A stretch of DNA of 37,974 bases, from the NCBI GenBank assembly GCA_022562495.1, contig JADFPE010000010.1, positions 1 to 37,974 on the forward strand. Reading direction: 5' to 3'. This DNA comes from Acidobacteriota bacterium. Lineage in GTDB: Bacteria; Acidobacteriota; Vicinamibacteria; Vicinamibacterales; UBA8438. Both the position numbers and the translations under genes were made by a program. The stretch's first letter is position 1; each line of letters begins with the position of its first letter. The notes under the pieces are model-generated. The model had not been told where the DNA came from and did not search any database. It worked only from the letters and a program-made list of their open reading frames with translations. Shown here piece by piece: positions 29,056 to 37,889 of the stretch.

Positions 29056-31022
29056 CCGAGCACAGGCGCGTCGATCGGGAGCTGGCTGAAGTCCAGGCGA
29101 ATTACCGGGTCCTGGTAGAGGGCTGTCAGCTGGGCGTCTACATCATCCAGGATGACCGATACGTGTATGTCAATTCATGGATGACGGAGATTTTTGGGCG
29201 CACCGAGGAGGAGTTCCTCGCCTTGCCAAGCGTCACGCGTGCGGTCTCCAAGGCTGACCGTACAGCCGTCGCGGCACAGATGGAGCGGCGGCTGAGAGGC
29301 GAGACGGCATCGTCCACCTACATGTTCCGAACGCGACATGCGGACGGTCACCGAATGCAGATCGAGGTCCACGGCGGACGCACCAACATCAAGGGACGAC
29401 CCGCTGTCATCGGGACGATGTTCGATGTCACCGAACGCGAAGACATTCACGACAAGCTCAGGCGCACAGAGCGGCAATATCGGGAGCTGTTCGAGGAAGC
29501 TCCGCTGATGTACGTCATCACCCGGAACGAGGGCGGCAGGTCGGTCATCGAAGACTGTAATCGCAGTTTCTTGACGAGCCTGGGCTACGCTCGTGACGAG
29601 GTCGTGGGCCGCGAGATGACCGAGTTCTCCAGGCCCTCATCTCCTGAGCCTGGTGAACTATGGGGCCAGGATGCGGTCCCGGGCAGCGTCAGCGACCAGG
29701 AACGACAGCTGATTCGCAAAGATGGCGGTGTGCTGGAGACACTCATGCGTACGGTGCCGCTCTATGAGGAAGACGGACGGATGTGCGGCGAACGGGCGAT
29801 GTACATCGACATTTCACAGCGGCGCACGGCCGAGCGGGAGATCTTCAGCCTCCAAGCGCAGCTGTTGCAGAGCCAGAAGGTCGAGGCCATCGGGAGACTC
29901 GCTGGTGGGGTCGCTCACGACTTCAACAACGTCCTGACGGCCGTGCTCGGCTACAGCCAGATGCTGCTCGAACAGATCGACGAAGACAAGCCGATGTACG
30001 CGGACCTCAAAGAGATTCAGAGGGCCGCCGAGCGGGCCGCGTCGCTCACGCGGCAGCTCCTGACCTTCAGCCGTCAGCAAGTGCTGGACCTGGTCGTCAT
30101 CGACCTGAACCGGGTCGTGAGTGAGTTAGAGCAGATGCTGCAGCGGCTGATCGGCGAAGACGTCATCATGGCCACGCAGCTGGCGCCGGCGCCGTGTGTC
30201 ATCAAAGCCGACCAGACACAGCTGGAGCAGATCCTCGTGAACCTGGCTGTGAACGCCCGTGATGCTATGCCCTCGGGCGGTCGTCTGACCATCGAGACGG
30301 CGAACATCACCTATGCGAGGGCTCACGCCGGGGATGGAGAGACGGTACCCCCGGGACGCTACGTGCGGCTCTCGGTCAGCGACACCGGCTGTGGCATGAC
30401 TCCAGACACCCGGGTTCGTGTGTTCGAGCCGTTCTTCACGACGAAAGAGAAGGGCAAGGGGACCGGCCTGGGTCTCGCCACTGTCGACGGAGCGGTCAGA
30501 CAGCTCGGGGGCTTCATCTTCGTGCGCAGCCAGCTGCAACAGGGGACGACGTTCGAGATCTTTCTGCCACGCTGTGACGAAGTCGTGAACCAGCCACGGG
30601 CTGAAGAGCGGACCGGGACCGAGATCGGCGCCGGCGAGATGGTCCTGCTCGTCGAGGATGATCCGATCGTCAGGAACTTCTCGGCTCGCGTGCTGACGCG
30701 ACACGGCTACCGCGTGCTCGAAGCCGAATCCGCGGATCGAGCCCTCACCCTCTCGGACGAGTTCTCGGACCCGATACATCTGCTCCTCGCCGACGTGGTC
30801 ATGCCCGGCATGAGCGGATCGGACCTGGCTGCAATCATTGAAACCCGGCGGCCCGGCACGAAGATTCTCTTCATGTCCGGGTACACCGGCGATCTGGCGA
30901 AGAACGTTCTCAGACGAGGCGTGGGGTTGCTCGAGAAGCCGTTTTCCGCGGACACGCTGTTGCGGCGGATACGGCGAGTGCTCGACGGTGACCCGGCCCG
31001 AGATGATGACGCGACAGCGTGA
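29052..31022 (+). CDS. Hybrid sensor histidine kinase (PAS-PAS-HisKA-HATPase-REC)
   Basis: This is a 656-residue protein without membrane helices, so probably cytoplasmic. Two PAS domains come first (about 15-130, YRVLVEGCQLGVYIIQDDRY; about 135-275, YRELFEEAPLMYVITRNEGG). The HisKA motif follows, with the phospho-accepting His in GRLAGGVAHDFNNVLTAVLG (about residue 289). The ATPase domain has the N box LVNLAVNARDAMPSGG, the G1 box SDTGCGMT and the G2 box GKGTGLGLATVDG. The C-terminal receiver has Asp in LLLADVVMPGMSG (about 579) and Lys in GLLEKPFSADTLL. No haem or flavin signature is seen in the PAS domains, so the signal is unknown. The partner is probably the regulator at 28394. Confidence 0.92.
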   Translation: MTEHRRVDRELAEVQANYRVLVEGCQLGVYIIQDDRYVYVNSWMTEIFGRTEEEFLALPSVTRAVSKADRTAVAAQMERRLRGETASSTYMFRTRHADGHRMQIEVHGGRTNIKGRPAVIGTMFDVTEREDIHDKLRRTERQYRELFEEAPLMYVITRNEGGRSVIEDCNRSFLTSLGYARDEVVGREMTEFSRPSSPEPGELWGQDAVPGSVSDQERQLIRKDGGVLETLMRTVPLYEEDGRMCGERAMYIDISQRRTAEREIFSLQAQLLQSQKVEAIGRLAGGVAHDFNNVLTAVLGYSQMLLEQIDEDKPMYADLKEIQRAAERAASLTRQLLTFSRQQVLDLVVIDLNRVVSELEQMLQRLIGEDVIMATQLAPAPCVIKADQTQLEQILVNLAVNARDAMPSGGRLTIETANITYARAHAGDGETVPPGRYVRLSVSDTGCGMTPDTRVRVFEPFFTTKEKGKGTGLGLATVDGAVRQLGGFIFVRSQLQQGTTFEIFLPRCDEVVNQPRAEERTGTEIGAGEMVLLVEDDPIVRNFSARVLTRHGYRVLEAESADRALTLSDEFSDPIHLLLADVVMPGMSGSDLAAIIETRRPGTKILFMSGYTGDLAKNVLRRGVGLLEKPFSADTLLRRIRRVLDGDPARDDDATA

Positions 31023-31223
31023 GGACCAGTGGCACGGAGCGGCGCTGGCCAGGGACAGCGTGGGCACGACGCGCCGTGAGGCGCGACTCCTGAGTCGTGT
31101 GCCGAGGGTCTCCAGATCGTCCAATTCCCGCTTTCGCTGCACCGTCTCGAACGGCACCCGCTGTTCCAGCCAGACGTGCGCGTCCAGTCGGTGACCCGAT
31201 GAGGTCGGCCGGACGTCGAGATA
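31022..31223 (-). pseudogene. Decayed C-terminal half of a hemerythrin gene
   Basis: The minus-strand frame from about 31223 reads YLDVRPTSSGHRLDAHVW, LEQRVPFETVQRKREL and DDLETLGTRLRSRAS. It aligns without gaps to DLDVRLPSLGRLLDAHVR ... DLESLGTRLRRRAP of the hemerythrin at 17270-17788, about 29 of 49 positions identical by eye. The HxxxE iron ligands (DAHVWLEQR) are still present, but the first three helices are missing and there is no start. It is a paralogous fragment lying between two plus-strand genes. Confidence 0.75.
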
Positions 31224-31285
31224 CAATACGATGCCTGACCGGCCCTCCGGGGGGGGCGGCGTCTCGCCTGCAAAGGAGAACAGAC

Positions 31286-31738
31286 ATGCGTAGCTGGTTG
31301 CCGTTTGTCGTCCTGACCGTGTTGAGCTGGGGAACCTACATCCCGACGTTGCACAAGGGGCAGGTCGCCCTGGGCGGGAGCGGAATGCATGCGTTCCTGA
31401 TGGTGGGCGTGGCATATCTGCTGGTGGCGATCCTGGTTCCCGGCGCGCTGATCGCCCGCGCCGGCACCTGGGATCTGTTCACGACGGGCGGGATGGCGTT
31501 CACAATCGGGGCCGGGGTGCTCGGGGCGCTGGGCGCGCTCGGCATCGTGTTCGCGCTGGTCAACGGCGGCCGGCCCAACGTCGTGCCGCCGCTGGTGTTC
31601 GCCGGCGCCCCGGTGGTGAGCGTCTTCGTGGCGATGCTCTACAATCCACCGGAGCACAGCCCGTCGCCGCTCTTCTTCCTCGGAATCCTGATGGCGGCCG
31701 CCGGGGTCGGGCTGGTGCTGGTGTATCGCCCGGCCTAG
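31286..31738 (+). CDS. Small multi-helix membrane protein, DMT/EamA-like (tentative)
   Basis: This is a 150-residue protein from ATG 31286, with AAAGGAG nine bases before it. Four to five membrane helices are seen: LPFVVLTVLSWGTYIPTL, AFLMVGVAYLLVAILVPGAL, MAFTIGAGVLGALGALGIVF, PPLVFAGAPVVSVFVAMLY and LFFLGILMAAAGVGLVLVYR. The VLSWGTYIP start and the arrangement resemble half of a drug/metabolite transporter (EamA). A half-size unit would need to dimerise. The substrate is unknown. Confidence 0.7.
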   Translation: MRSWLPFVVLTVLSWGTYIPTLHKGQVALGGSGMHAFLMVGVAYLLVAILVPGALIARAGTWDLFTTGGMAFTIGAGVLGALGALGIVFALVNGGRPNVVPPLVFAGAPVVSVFVAMLYNPPEHSPSPLFFLGILMAAAGVGLVLVYRPA

Positions 31739-31808
31739 AAGCACTAGGCATATGATGGGACTTTTAGCAAGCGGGGGGAGGAACTGTGGCGTGGTCAAAC
31801 ATAACGAT

Positions 31809-32288
31809 ATGTCGCTGAAGCGTGGGGTGTGGGTGGCGCTGGCCGTGTGCGTGACCGCCGGGGCGGTTGCGTGTGGAGGGGGCGCGTCCGGGGGCGAGGC
31901 GGAGTCGGCGGCTGGTGACGCGCCCACCGCGACGCCGCGGGTGTTCTTCGTGGCGCCCCTCGATGAAACCGATCATCCGACCGAGATACCGCTCGCGTTG
32001 ACGTTCGGCATCGAGAACTTCCAGATCGGCGCCGTACCCGAAGAGGCGTCGACGCCGCGGGGCGGCACGGGGCACTATCACCTCGGCTACAACACCGAGT
32101 GCCTGCCGGCCGGCGAGATCATCCCGGCTGCGGACCCCTGGACACATTTCGGTGACGGTTCAGACGGCATGGAGATGCAGCTGGAGGGGGGCGAGTACCG
32201 GTTCAGCGTGCAGATCGGTGACGACGAGCACCGGACGATCGAAGGGCTCTGCGAGACGATCACGATCCGGATGGAAGACGGCATCTAG
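31809..32288 (+). CDS. Lipoprotein with a DUF4399 domain
   Basis: This is a 159-residue protein from ATG 31809; an in-frame ATG at 31752 would add a non-signal-like extension. The start MSLKRGVWVALAVCVTAGAV is followed by ACGGG, a good lipobox with acylated Cys at about residue 22, then a Gly/Ser/Ala-rich linker. The DUF4399 domain follows: VFFVAPLDETDHPTEIPLAL, TFGIENFQIGAVPEEAS, GGTGHYHLGYN and GEYRFSVQIGDDEHRTI. The family is periplasmic, small and of unknown function; the GHHHL-like motif (GHYHL here) might bind metal. No convincing ribosome binding site is seen. Confidence 0.8.
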   Translation: MSLKRGVWVALAVCVTAGAVACGGGASGGEAESAAGDAPTATPRVFFVAPLDETDHPTEIPLALTFGIENFQIGAVPEEASTPRGGTGHYHLGYNTECLPAGEIIPAADPWTHFGDGSDGMEMQLEGGEYRFSVQIGDDEHRTIEGLCETITIRMEDGI

Positions 32289-32307
32289 TGCCGCCGTGAT
32301 GATGTGG

Positions 32308-32327
32308 CGCAGGCCTTCAGGCCTGCG
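32308..32327. repeat. Perfect 9-bp hairpin (REP-like)
   Basis: CGCAGGCCT-TC-AGGCCTGCG forms a perfect nine-base-pair stem with a two-base loop, 20 bases after the DUF4399 stop and between convergent genes. There is no T run on either side. This type of CAGGCCT...AGGCCTG palindrome is widely repeated between genes in Acidobacteriota. It could act as a bidirectional transcription or mRNA-stability barrier. Confidence 0.6.
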
Positions 32328-32385
32328 TGGCGAGGCGGACGCCTTGCCCGCGTTCCGAGTCAGGGTGCCGTAGGCCGTCAGCGAT

Positions 32386-33471
32386 TCACCGGTCTTGGTG
32401 CGGCGCGGGATCGTCACCATGGAGGGCCAGGAAGGCGTCCACACGCGCCTGCACGTTCTCGCGGATGTTCATATAGAACAGGGCGTAGTCGTAGATGTGG
32501 TAGTTGTCGCGCCCGAGCGGCATCAGTGAATAGTTGTCCGAGTGGATCTCCGACACGTACAGTCGGCCGTCGCGGCATTGGGCATCTGCCACACCGGGCT
32601 CTGGGGCGTCCCCGGCATCGAGATTGACGGCGCCGAGGTTGGCGTCACGGTCGGCGAGGGCGCCGTCGATCCGCCAGGTCAGCGGATTCACACAGATATT
32701 GTCCGGAGACGCGAAGAGCGCCCCGGCTGCCGGACCGACGCTGTTCCACGTGACCTGACAGCCGGTCTGTGTCGGGGTTTCGCACACCGGGACGCCGTTG
32801 CTGCCGTCGAGCTCGAACCCTACCGGGTAGGCCGCGATCATGCGTCCAGCCAGCTCGGTCCCGACGATCTCGTCCGCCATCAAGTAGTCCGCATGGCGTG
32901 ATCCCTGGCTGTGCGCCGCCAGCACGAATGGTCGCCCCTCGTTGAAGTGCGTCATGTAGTAACGGAACGCGGCGACCACATCCGTGTAGGCGAGCGCCAG
33001 CGCCCGTGAGGCGCTCTCGCCCTCGTCGAAAAACGCCGCCAACGTGGCCTGCCGATAGCGTGGCGCGTAGATGCGACAGCATCCGTTGAAGACGCTGGCC
33101 TGTCCCCGCATCACCATCTCGTCGGTCAACTCGTTGGTGGCGGCATCATCGAGAGACTGGTTCCAGGCATCCGGGGAGAGGAACGTGGTCGGATGCAGAA
33201 AGAACAGGTCGACCGGCGCGGTGGCCTGGGCGTCGGTGGCACCGGTCGGGACGCTGTCGGCCAGATCTGCGCGGTCGGGCAGCGCGGCCCAGTGCAGGGG
33301 GTTGGCGTAGTCCGGCGGTGCCGGGGACGACGCGTCGGTGAACGCCTGGTCCGGGGTGATCATCATCACCATCAACCGGAGCTGCAGGTCGGCGCGATAC
33401 ACGAACGCCAGACCCGCGAGACCGGCCACGATGACGCCGATGGCGACGAGCGCCGTCTTCTTGATGGTCAT
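32386..33471 (-). CDS. DUF3089-family alpha/beta hydrolase, membrane anchored
   Basis: This is a 361-residue protein whose ATG 33471 overlaps the dihydroorotase stop by four bases. One N-terminal hydrophobic helix (TALVAIGVIVAGLAGLAFVY) anchors or exports it. The family core follows: DLFFLHPTTFLSPDAWNQSL, SVFNGCCRIYAPRYRQATLA, and the nucleophile elbow FVLAAHSQGSRHADYLM with Ser in HSQGS. The end has SLMPLGRDNYHIYDYALFY, where His and Asp of a catalytic triad are plausible. DUF3089 proteins look like serine esterases; the substrate is unknown. Pairing with a dihydroorotase gives no obvious shared pathway. Confidence 0.82.
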   Translation of the reverse strand: MTIKKTALVAIGVIVAGLAGLAFVYRADLQLRLMVMMITPDQAFTDASSPAPPDYANPLHWAALPDRADLADSVPTGATDAQATAPVDLFFLHPTTFLSPDAWNQSLDDAATNELTDEMVMRGQASVFNGCCRIYAPRYRQATLAAFFDEGESASRALALAYTDVVAAFRYYMTHFNEGRPFVLAAHSQGSRHADYLMADEIVGTELAGRMIAAYPVGFELDGSNGVPVCETPTQTGCQVTWNSVGPAAGALFASPDNICVNPLTWRIDGALADRDANLGAVNLDAGDAPEPGVADAQCRDGRLYVSEIHSDNYSLMPLGRDNYHIYDYALFYMNIRENVQARVDAFLALHGDDPAPHQDR

Positions 33472-34790
33472 GGTCGGTCGAACTCCAGGGCCCGGCCGCC
33501 CGAGCCCCCGTTGAAGTGGCCGTCCCGGTACCGCAGTTCGCCGTTCACCCAGGTCATGCGTACTCTCGACGCGAACACGATGTCGCTGAACGGGCTCCAC
33601 CCACACTTGGAAAAGATGGGGCCGTTGCTCGTCGGCGTGGTGGGATCAACCAGCACCAGATCGGCCCAATAGCCCTCCCGGATGAACCCGCGTTCTGTGA
33701 TGCCGAACAGTCTCGCCGGTGCGTGCGCGGTCTTTTCGACCACCGTCTCGATGCTGAACGTGCCGGCGCGCACATGCTCGAACAGCGTGAGCAGCGCGTG
33801 TTGCACCAGCGGGAGCCCGGCCGGCGCCTCGGCGTACAGCCGGGCTTTCTCCGCGGCGGTGTGCGGCGCGTGATCCGTCGCAATCACGTCGATGCGGTCC
33901 TCGTTGACCGCCGTCCAGAGCGCCGGCTGGTCCGCCGCCGACTTAATTGCCGGGTTGCACTTGATGTCGGCGCCCTTGGCCGGATACGACGTGTCGTTGA
34001 AGAAGAGATGATGCACGCAGGCCTCCGACGTGATCCGTTTGTCGGCCAGGTCTCCGGGCTCGAAGAGGCTCAGCTCGCGTGCCGTCGTGATGTGGAGCAC
34101 GTGGAGCCGTGCGTCGTAGCGTGTCGCCAGCTCGACGGCGAGGCTCGACGACCGATAGCAGGCGTCGGCCGAGCGGATGTGCGGATGCTCCGTGAAGGGG
34201 ATGTTGTCCCCGTATCTGGCCCTGGCGGCCGCTTCGTTCGCGACGATCGTCGGGGTGTGCTCGCAGTGGGTGGCGATGACGAGCGGCGACGCCGCGAAGA
34301 TGCCCTCGAGGGTGCGCTCGTCGTCGACCAGCATGTTGCCGGTGCTGGACCCCATGAAGATCTTGATGCCGCACGCCAGCCGCCGGTCGACCGCCTTGAT
34401 CGCGTCCAGGTTGTCGTTGGTCGCGCCGAGGTAGAACCCGTAGTTGGCCATCGACCGGGCGGCGGCTCGGGCGTGCTTATCCTCGAGCGCGCTGGCCGTC
34501 ACCGTCTGCGGGTCGCAGTTCGGCATCTCCAGGTAGCTCGTGACACCGCCGGCGACGGCGGCGCGCGATTCGGTTGCGATCGTGGCCTTATGCTCGAGCC
34601 CCGGCTCGCGGAAATGCACTTGGTCGTCGATCATGCCGGGCAACAGGTAGGCGCCGGCCGCGTCGACGACCTCGGCGCCACGTGGCGGCGGCACGTTCAC
34701 CCCGAGGATGCGCCCCCGGGCCACAGACAGGTCGCCCATGATCACGGTGCCCTCGTTGACGATCTTCGCGTTGACGATGTGGTAGCTCAC
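33468..34790 (-). CDS. pyrC: Dihydroorotase (class I type)
   Basis: This is a 440-residue amidohydrolase, start GTG 34790. It has the metal-binding HxR motif in MIDDQVHFREPGLEHKATIA, the Asn-containing SYLEMPNCDP, the region CGIKIFMGSSTGNMLV whose Lys is typically carboxylated in the class, metal His in VIATHCEH and RLHVLHITTAREL, and the catalytic Asp in DVIATDHAPHT. This is the set expected for class I dihydroorotase, third/fourth step of pyrimidine synthesis, interconverting carbamoyl aspartate and dihydroorotate. No other pyrimidine genes are in the window; related hydantoinase-like functions remain possible. The 225 bases upstream (34791-35015) show no gene or clear promoter. Confidence 0.85.
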   Translation of the reverse strand: MSYHIVNAKIVNEGTVIMGDLSVARGRILGVNVPPPRGAEVVDAAGAYLLPGMIDDQVHFREPGLEHKATIATESRAAVAGGVTSYLEMPNCDPQTVTASALEDKHARAAARSMANYGFYLGATNDNLDAIKAVDRRLACGIKIFMGSSTGNMLVDDERTLEGIFAASPLVIATHCEHTPTIVANEAAARARYGDNIPFTEHPHIRSADACYRSSSLAVELATRYDARLHVLHITTARELSLFEPGDLADKRITSEACVHHLFFNDTSYPAKGADIKCNPAIKSAADQPALWTAVNEDRIDVIATDHAPHTAAEKARLYAEAPAGLPLVQHALLTLFEHVRAGTFSIETVVEKTAHAPARLFGITERGFIREGYWADLVLVDPTTPTSNGPIFSKCGWSPFSDIVFASRVRMTWVNGELRYRDGHFNGGSGGRALEFDRP

Positions 34791-35015
34791 CGCCCTAGCT
34801 TACGCCCCGAGCGAAACGACAGCCTGCTGGGACAGGTGATGAATAGGGCTGTTGCCAGACGGTTTGCCCCGCGGCTGTGGGCGCTGGCTGACGCACGAAG
34901 ACAAGAGGGCCGCGCCCGGTCGCCGGAAGGGCGGCCAACGTCGCGCTCAGTCAAGAGCTTCGTCCTGAAGCCTGCAGCCCCACGCCCAACGTAGATATGT
35001 CTTCGGCACACCCAA

Positions 35016-35363
35016 TCATTCAGGGCGAGCCTGTGCTCGCCTCTTCATGCCAACGATGAGGAACAAGACACCGGGCACACTCATCATGCCCCACACCGCG
35101 TAGGCGCCTGGATCGAACACCCGTCCCGTCACGGCCTGGCTGATCGCCATGCAGGCCAGGCTGACGCATCCGCCAGCAAGGGGCCACCGCAATGCGGTGA
35201 CGTACCCGACCGAGAATCCGAACGGGAAGAAGAAGAGGTAGACCCACTCGGCGCCAGTCGGCTCGCCGAGTTCCCCCGTCACCATGACGATCGACAGCAG
35301 CACGACGGCCACGCCGCTGATGCCCGCGATCCACCAGAGGAGTGTGGTCGTCTTGGTCAGCAT
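35016..35363 (-). CDS. Small membrane protein, unknown function
   Basis: This is a 115-residue protein from ATG 35363 (a GTG at 35375 adds four residues). Four membrane helices are seen: LLWWIAGISGVAVVLLSIVM, WVYLFFFPFGFSVGYVTAL, GGCVSLACMAISQAV and VWGMMSVPGVLFLIVGM, ending in a positive KRRAQARPE tail. The pattern LGEPTGAEWVYLFFFPFGFS is shared with small acidobacterial membrane proteins of unknown role (DUF7670-like, tentative). It lies 28 bases after the end of the ADOP permease gene on the same strand, so it is probably co-transcribed. Confidence 0.7.
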   Translation of the reverse strand: MLTKTTTLLWWIAGISGVAVVLLSIVMVTGELGEPTGAEWVYLFFFPFGFSVGYVTALRWPLAGGCVSLACMAISQAVTGRVFDPGAYAVWGMMSVPGVLFLIVGMKRRAQARPE

Positions 35364-35391
35364 GTGGCCACCCACCGCCGTCGTCGGTTCG

Positions 35392-37818
35392 CTACGCCTC
35401 CCGCAGTGCCGCCATCGGGTCGATCATGGTCGCCCGCCGCGCCGGAATGTAGCAGGCGGCCGCCGCCACCCCCAGCAGCAGCAGTGTGACGCCGACAAAG
35501 ACGCTGACGTCGTAGCGTCCCACCCCGAACAGCAGACTCTGCAGATAACGCGTCAGCACGAAGGCGCCGAGCAGGCCGAGACCAAGACCGACACCGACCG
35601 TGCGCAGGCCTTGCGTCATGACCAGTGAGAGGATGCTGCGGCGGTCGGCGCCCAGTGCTTGCCGGATCCCGAGCTCGCGGACACGTTGCGCCACGCCGAA
35701 TGCAAGCACCCCGTAGATGCCGATCGCCGAGAGCGCCGCCGCGACCGCGCCGAACATCGCCAGGAGCGCCGCTGGTGTCCGGCGCCCGTCCAGCGATTGG
35801 GTCACCCACTGGTGCATCGTCCGCACGTTGGTGATCGGCCGTTCGGGGTCGATATCCTGGACCGTCGCTCGCACCTGGGGCACCAGGCTCTCGGGGTCCA
35901 GGGTGGTCTTCACCATCAGCGTCATGGCGGTCCGCGCCTGCTGAGTGACCGGATAGTAGACGCGCTCCTTCGTCACCGGCTCACCCAGGTCGATGCTGTT
36001 CACGGTGCCGACGACACCGACGATGGTGAACGGGGGGCTGGTGGGTCCACCGCGGCGGATCTGCTGGCCGATCGGGTCGCGGTCGGCGAAATATCGATCG
36101 ACCAGATACTCGTCGATGACGACGACCGGCAGGGTGTCGGCGGTGTCGGTGTCGTCGAAGACCCGGCCCGCGACGAGTGGAATCTGCATGGCGCGGAAGT
36201 AGTCGCCGCCCACCACCTCCTGGCGGCCGTGCGGCTGCGCTTCGGATGGTCCGGGCGTATAGCCGACGATCGAATACGAGCCGGAGCTGACACGACCGCT
36301 GAACGGCACGTTCGACGTCAGACCGACCGCCGTCACCCCTGGCAGCGCGGCAATGTCGGTGCTCACGCGCTCCCAGAATCCGGCGCGGGCGGTCGCGTCA
36401 GGATAGCGGGTCGCCGGCAGGGCGATCGTCGCGGTGAGCACGCTATCGGTCGAGAACCCGGGGTCGACGTCCTGCAGCCGTGTCAGGCTCTTCATGAGCA
36501 GTCCCGCGGCCACGAGGAGCATCAGGGCCAACGCCGTTTCGGCGACGACCAGCAGCCTGCGGATCGTGCCCGTGCCCCGGACCGCGGTGCTCCGGGCACT
36601 GTCGTTCTCGAGCAGCGTGCCGGTGCCCCCGCGGGTCACGGCCAGCGCCGGGACCAGGCCAAAGACGAGCCCCGTCACGAGCGTGACCAGCAGCGTGAAC
36701 GCCAGCACGGCGGTGTTCAGCGACGGGTCGACCAGACCGGGAATCTGCGTCGCGCTCGCCGTCCCCAGGGCTCGGACTCCGACCAGTGCGACCCCCAGGC
36801 CGGCGATGCCGCCCAGCATCGACAGCACCAACCCCTCCGTCAGCATCTGCCGCGTGAGCCGCCATTTGCCGGCGCCCAATGTAGTGCGGATCGCGAGCTC
36901 CCGCCCGCGACCGGTGGCGCGCATCAGCAGCAGGTTCGCGACGTTTGCGCAGGCGATGAGCAGGACGAAGATGACGCTGCCTTGCAGCACCAGGAGCGGA
37001 GTGCGGGCGTCGCCGGCCAGCTGCTCGCGGAACGGCACCGCGTAGCCGCCGAACCCGCTGGTCTCGGCGAACGCCCGCCGCGCTGGGAGCCGGTCGAGAA
37101 TGCGGGCGACGATGGTCGCCATCTGCGCCTCGAGCTCCTCCACCGTGGCGCCGGGCCGGAGCCGTGCGACCATCGAGCTGAACTCGCGGCCGCGTTCGGC
37201 GTCCGACATCTGCTGCGGTGTGAACGAGAACGGCACCAGCAGCGCGATCTCGCGCGACGGCAGCTCGAAGTCGGCGGGCAGCACGCCCACCACCTCGTAC
37301 GCTTCCCCATCGAGTCGGATCGAGCGTCCGACCAGCGTGCGGTCGGCGGCGAACCGGCTGGTCCAGAAACCGTGCGTGAGGATGGCGAATCGATCGGCGC
37401 CGGGTGTGGCGTCCGTGTCGTCGAAGCCGCGTCCCAGCGACGGTTGCCGACCGAGCGTCGAGAAGAACGACGGCGTCACGGCCAGCGCGCGGAGCTGCTC
37501 TGGGCGTCCGCCGTCGGCCAGGCTCAGGCTCCGACCCGTGAACAGCGTCGCGTCCTCGAGGGCTGGTGCCTCGTTCTTGCGGTCGAGATAGTCAGGGATC
37601 GAGACGCTCGCCTGTGGGAGCCCCATCAGCGGATACGTGTTCCAGACGAAGACCAGTCGGTCGGCATCCGTATACGGCAACGGTCGCAGCAACACCTGAT
37701 GCACCAGACTGAAAATGGTCGTGTTGGCACCGATGCCAAGGGCGAGCGTCAGCACGACGACGAGCGTGAAGGAGGGGTTTCTCGCGAGCGTCCTAAGTGC
37801 GTAGCGAACATCCTGCAT
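35392..37818 (-). CDS. ADOP-type FtsX/MacB permease (808 aa)
   Basis: The start ATG 37818 opens MQDVRYALRTLARNPSFTLV, the standard entry of acidobacterial orphan permeases without the prefix domain carried by the 10902 gene. It has a first helix (VVVLTLALGIGANTTIFSLV), a large periplasmic domain, and an FtsX core with IACANVANLLLMRATGRGRE and LAIRTTLGAGKWRLTRQML. Then RRLLVVAETALALMLLVAAG follows, then a second periplasmic domain and a second FtsX core (ELGIRQALGADRRSILSLVM). No ATPase domain or gene is adjacent. No PadR gene accompanies this copy, but a TCTAGA box lies 30 bases upstream. Confidence 0.87.
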   Translation of the reverse strand: MQDVRYALRTLARNPSFTLVVVLTLALGIGANTTIFSLVHQVLLRPLPYTDADRLVFVWNTYPLMGLPQASVSIPDYLDRKNEAPALEDATLFTGRSLSLADGGRPEQLRALAVTPSFFSTLGRQPSLGRGFDDTDATPGADRFAILTHGFWTSRFAADRTLVGRSIRLDGEAYEVVGVLPADFELPSREIALLVPFSFTPQQMSDAERGREFSSMVARLRPGATVEELEAQMATIVARILDRLPARRAFAETSGFGGYAVPFREQLAGDARTPLLVLQGSVIFVLLIACANVANLLLMRATGRGRELAIRTTLGAGKWRLTRQMLTEGLVLSMLGGIAGLGVALVGVRALGTASATQIPGLVDPSLNTAVLAFTLLVTLVTGLVFGLVPALAVTRGGTGTLLENDSARSTAVRGTGTIRRLLVVAETALALMLLVAAGLLMKSLTRLQDVDPGFSTDSVLTATIALPATRYPDATARAGFWERVSTDIAALPGVTAVGLTSNVPFSGRVSSGSYSIVGYTPGPSEAQPHGRQEVVGGDYFRAMQIPLVAGRVFDDTDTADTLPVVVIDEYLVDRYFADRDPIGQQIRRGGPTSPPFTIVGVVGTVNSIDLGEPVTKERVYYPVTQQARTAMTLMVKTTLDPESLVPQVRATVQDIDPERPITNVRTMHQWVTQSLDGRRTPAALLAMFGAVAAALSAIGIYGVLAFGVAQRVRELGIRQALGADRRSILSLVMTQGLRTVGVGLGLGLLGAFVLTRYLQSLLFGVGRYDVSVFVGVTLLLLGVAAAACYIPARRATMIDPMAALREA

Positions 37819-37840
37819 CGGCGTCTTCAGTATGTGACCT

Positions 37841-37853
37841 GATCCTATCTAGA
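37841..37853 (-). promoter_or_regulatory. TCTAGA box upstream of the second permease
   Basis: On the minus strand AGTCTAGATAGGAT lies 23-38 bases before the permease ATG, with TCTAGA at 37853-37848 and a -10-like TAGGAT next to it. The same TCTAGA motif is repeated in the padR-permease promoter (10496-10536). I infer a shared PadR-type operator. Confidence 0.4.
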
Positions 37854-37889
37854 CTCCTTAGTGGCCCCGGTCATAATTACGGTAGCATT

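Noticed and set aside
33516-34994. Plus-strand 492-codon open frame opposite dihydroorotase
   Set aside because: Antisense shadow; dihydroorotase metal ligands are all on the minus strand.
35659-37842. Plus-strand 727-codon open frame opposite the second permease
   Set aside because: Composition (Arg, Gln, His, Asp rich, no hydrophobic core) is typical of the antisense of a GC-rich membrane-protein gene.
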